NCBI GenBank assembly: GCA_003566395.1
Contig: PXDL01000523.1
Span: forward strand, 1 to 15,471
Length of the DNA: 15,471 bases
Origin: Balneolia bacterium
GTDB lineage: Bacteria > Bacteroidota > Rhodothermia > Balneolales > Cyclonatronaceae
Direction of reading: 5' to 3'
Shown here: positions 13,891-15,471 of the stretch, piece by piece
Numbering within the stretch: the first letter of the stretch is position 1
How the letters are laid out: each line of letters starts with the position of its first letter
The notes under the pieces: generated by a model
Seen by the model: only the letters and a program-made list of their open reading frames with translations
Told to the model about the DNA's origin: nothing
The model's database searches: none
Position numbers and translations under genes: made by a program

Positions 13891-14517
13891 TTAAAGCTTT
13901 AGGCGGTATAAACCCGAGGCATCCCTGACCGGTGAGAATCCTATTTTTTGCAGATAACGTCCATATTTGTCATCAACCGCGGGCGCCTCAATCACAGCTA
14001 CTTTTTTGTTGATGAAAAAGTCCCTGTTATCGATATACAGAAAGCGGGCAATTTTGAAATCCCGGTATGAAGGGGCTACAAAATCGAGATCGAGCTTCAA
14101 AATTCCGTTTTCAAGTTCCCCCGATACCAGTCCGGCCGGCACCGTATCCCGCAAAACAAAAACATTGAAGTTTCCTCTGCCGGCCTCAATGTCAAAGCCC
14201 GGCTGGTACGTGTTTATATCTATTCTGTAGAAATCAAGGAAATAGCTCAGGTATTTGCTTTCCGGATTGACTTCCAGCATCCGGAGGTACTCTTTACTGA
14301 GCGCCATCTGCGTGAGATAGTAAACGTTTATCAACACTATAAAACCGTTCATGGCGGCCACCGGCACGGACCCGATCAGATAGCCGTAAAGCGCAAAGGC
14401 GGCGGCTCCGATCATATTCACGAAGCGAAGCTGCACAATTCGGCTCATCATCAGCGATACGGCAATCAGTACCGAAGCAACATAACCGATTATTTCATAA
14501 ACAAGATAGGTATCCAT
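13891..14517 (-). CDS. YgjV-like membrane protein with C-terminal GNAT-like domain
   Basis: The 208-residue protein has three N-terminal helices (about 8-25, 32-48 and 54-70) containing GYVASVLIAVSLMM and RFVNMIGAAAFALYGYLIG, which resemble the YgjV inner-membrane family. Residues from about 115 to the end look like part of a GNAT acetyltransferase: paired strands FVLRDTVPAGLVSG and LKLDLDFV, then APSYRDFKIARFLY where the acetyl-CoA-binding motif A would be, and a late GRYLQKIGF typical of the GNAT C-terminal end. The Gly residues of the usual Q/R-x-x-G-x-G/A motif are missing, so activity is uncertain. The cytoplasmic domain would sit against the membrane. I cannot assign a substrate. The neighbouring DUF3311 pair is on the same strand, but 101 nt separate them. 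Confidence 0.75.
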   Translation of the reverse strand: MDTYLVYEIIGYVASVLIAVSLMMSRIVQLRFVNMIGAAAFALYGYLIGSVPVAAMNGFIVLINVYYLTQMALSKEYLRMLEVNPESKYLSYFLDFYRIDINTYQPGFDIEAGRGNFNVFVLRDTVPAGLVSGELENGILKLDLDFVAPSYRDFKIARFLYIDNRDFFINKKVAVIEAPAVDDKYGRYLQKIGFSPVRDASGLYRLKL

Positions 14518-14606
14518 ACTTGAGTAAAAGTCGAGTTAATCAATGAGGCGCTAATGATAGCAAATCAGGAGGAGAACATCACCCGTGAACCCGGCGGGGT
14601 TTGAAA

Positions 14607-14634
14607 TTGTTGAAGCAGCAACCTTGTATAATTG
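14607..14634 (+). promoter_or_regulatory. Possible promoter of the DoxX-like gene
   Basis: TATAATTG at 14627-14634 differs from TAnnTTTG by one base and also contains a perfect TATAAT. A TTG lies 17 nt upstream (14607-14609). Transcription would begin near 14640, about 40 nt before ATG 14679. Confidence 0.4.
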
Positions 14635-14678
14635 AGTTCTTATATCAAAGGAAATCGAATGTAGTCAAACCACACTAT

Positions 14679-15050
14679 ATGAAACAGAAAGCCCGAATTA
14701 TATTTGGCGCAGGTTTTATTCTTGCAGGTCTTTTTCACTTTATAAACCCTGATTTCTATTTTCCTATGATGCCCGGCTGGTTTCCGGCTCCTGAACTACT
14801 GAATCTGCTTGCCGGGGTAGTGGAAATTATTCTCGGCACAGGACTACTGATTCGGAAATACGCCCGGCCCGCCTCTTACGGTGTTATTTTTCTGATGATA
14901 TTGTTCATACCGGTCCATGTTTACATGATACAAGTCGGGGGATGTGTCTCCGATACCGTGTGTCTCCCGCTTTGGGCCGCCTGGGTCAGGCTCGTGCTCA
15001 TCCACCCGCTTCTTATACTTTTTGCGTTGTGGGTAGGGCAAACGAAATGA
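14679..15050 (+). CDS. DoxX-like membrane protein
   Basis: From ATG 14679 the 123-residue protein has four transmembrane helices (about 5-22, 42-58, 66-84 and 102-119). It has the DoxX pattern: an early AGLFHFINPDFY, a helix-start proline stretch MPGWFPAPELL, and a conserved GVVEIILGTGLLI in helix 2. DoxX family roles vary and include respiratory-chain accessory and thiol or oxidative-stress functions; this member's role is unknown. A loop between helices 3 and 4 contains C89 and C95 (GGCVSDTVCLP). The frame is open back to a TTG at 14601, but that region holds the likely promoter, and the extra 26 residues look non-native. It is divergent from the YgjV-like gene and has no linked downstream gene here. 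Confidence 0.85.
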   Translation: MKQKARIIFGAGFILAGLFHFINPDFYFPMMPGWFPAPELLNLLAGVVEIILGTGLLIRKYARPASYGVIFLMILFIPVHVYMIQVGGCVSDTVCLPLWAAWVRLVLIHPLLILFALWVGQTK

Positions 15051-15108
15051 AGGGATGGTGTTACTCTTAGTTCGATTCGAAATCAGCGCAAATACCGTTT
15101 CCAGGGTA

Positions 15109-15134
15109 CAGTAATCAGTAATCAGTAATCAGTA
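15109..15134 (+). repeat. Short tandem repeat, unit CAGTAAT
   Basis: Three complete 7-nt CAGTAAT units (15109-15129) are followed by a partial CAGTA (15130-15134) and then TCAGTG. It is non-coding and could vary in copy number by slippage. Confidence 0.9.
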
Positions 15135-15210
15135 TCAGTGAACATTCTGAATCACTGTTGTCCGGGGAAACTGATTCTTACTGTATCCGTTGGCAGCATG
15201 TTTTTATCCC

Positions 15211-15235
15211 GCGGATTACGCGGATTGAACGGATT
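15211..15235 (+). repeat. CGGATT repeats at 9-nt period
   Basis: CGGATT begins at 15212, 15221 and 15230, an exact 9-nt period, in the context GCGGATTACGCGGATTGAAC. From memory, similar GCGGATT-type strings occur as intergenic repeats in Bacteroidota and Chlorobi genomes; I cannot confirm that here. Confidence 0.8.
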
Positions 15236-15416
15236 GTTCCGGCCAAACTACGAAGTTCCGTGCCCTGAAGTAGTTTAGAGCCGGAGTTTTTTTTGTTTTC
15301 AGATTGAACTATTGCGGTTAGATGCCCGTCAAAAAAGTCAGAAACCTCCAGGTAGCTTGATATGAAGAACCAAATCCGGCCTTGTGAAAAAATGGCGAAG
15401 GTCGCTCCGCTCCCAA

Positions 15417-15445
15417 TTTTGAATGGTGGGTTTTGAATTTTGAAT
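15417..15445 (+). repeat. TTTTGAAT repeats
   Basis: TTTTGAAT begins at 15417, 15431 and 15438. The last two overlap by one base, giving a 7-nt step, and the spacer between the first two is GGTGGG. Such strings look like degenerate intergenic repeat sequence rather than coding DNA. Confidence 0.75.
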
Positions 15446-15471
15446 GACCTCCGTCAAAAAATGCATCCATG

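Larger units (their letters stand above)
15051..15471. other. Gene-free, repeat-bearing tail of the window
   Basis: I find no credible gene in these 421 nt. The stretch holds several short direct repeats: CAGTAAT in tandem, CGGATT at 9-nt steps, TTTTGAAT three times, and CCGTCAAAAAA twice. There are short T- and A-runs but no clear intrinsic terminator for the DoxX-like gene. The window ends inside this region. Confidence 0.7.

Noticed and set aside
14601..14678. N-terminal extension of the DoxX-like protein from a TTG
   Set aside because: It overlaps the TTG-N17-TATAATTG promoter candidate and adds a polar stretch not expected before helix 1.
15109..15134. Possible CRISPR-like array
   Set aside because: The units are 7 nt, directly adjacent, without spacers, and no cas genes are present.
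15271..15296. Possible terminator with a T-run (GAGCCGGAG then T8)
   Set aside because: I could not find a matching upstream arm for a stable stem directly before the T-run.

Overview
The window looks like chromosomal DNA from a member of the Rhodothermota/Balneolota branch of the Bacteroidota-Chlorobi group. This is an inference from gene content and style: a DUF5683 protein, a PASTA-domain membrane protein, PhoH, an EpsC-type serine acetyltransferase, few Shine-Dalgarno sequences, several GTG/TTG starts, and TAnnTTTG-like promoter boxes. Base composition is near even, apart from one AT-rich patch at 10381-10470. I see no rRNA, tRNA, CRISPR array, intact insertion sequence or phage gene.

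Region 1 (1-7868, all + strand) is a tightly packed housekeeping run. It holds a DUF5683 protein, a PASTA protein, ribulose-phosphate 3-epimerase (rpe), a PhoH ATPase, a metallo-beta-lactamase-fold hydrolase, purine nucleoside phosphorylase, an OsmC-like protein, serine acetyltransferase (cysE) and cysteine synthase B (cysM). PhoH and the hydrolase overlap by 1 nt, and the hydrolase and nucleoside phosphorylase overlap by 23 nt, which suggests translational coupling. cysE and cysM together convert serine to cysteine.

Region 2 (7874-10184, - strand) is the most interesting part. Read in its own direction it is a putative four-gene envelope-stress or metal-sensing operon: a secreted double Spy/CpxP-like protein, an ECF sigma factor, a membrane-anchored anti-sigma candidate, and a membrane-anchored Spy/CpxP-like putative sensor. 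The last three genes overlap by exactly 11 nt at both junctions. Upstream of the first gene is a GAAC-N16-CGTC element, which resembles an ECF promoter and suggests autoregulation. The layout recalls the CnrYXH sigma/anti-sigma/periplasmic-sensor logic, but the signal is unknown.

Region 3 (10185-12051) starts with a roughly 500-nt gene-free stretch. It carries an AT-rich patch and two perfect hairpins just ahead of a cold-shock protein gene. A textbook intrinsic terminator follows that gene, and the apparent ATG of an outer-membrane beta-barrel protein sits directly after the terminator's T-run.

Region 4 (12048-14517, - strand) holds a DUF3311 small membrane protein coupled to a sodium:solute symporter, and a YgjV-like three-helix membrane protein fused to a GNAT-like domain.

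Region 5 (14679-15471) holds a DoxX-like membrane protein and then a gene-free tail of short tandem repeats.
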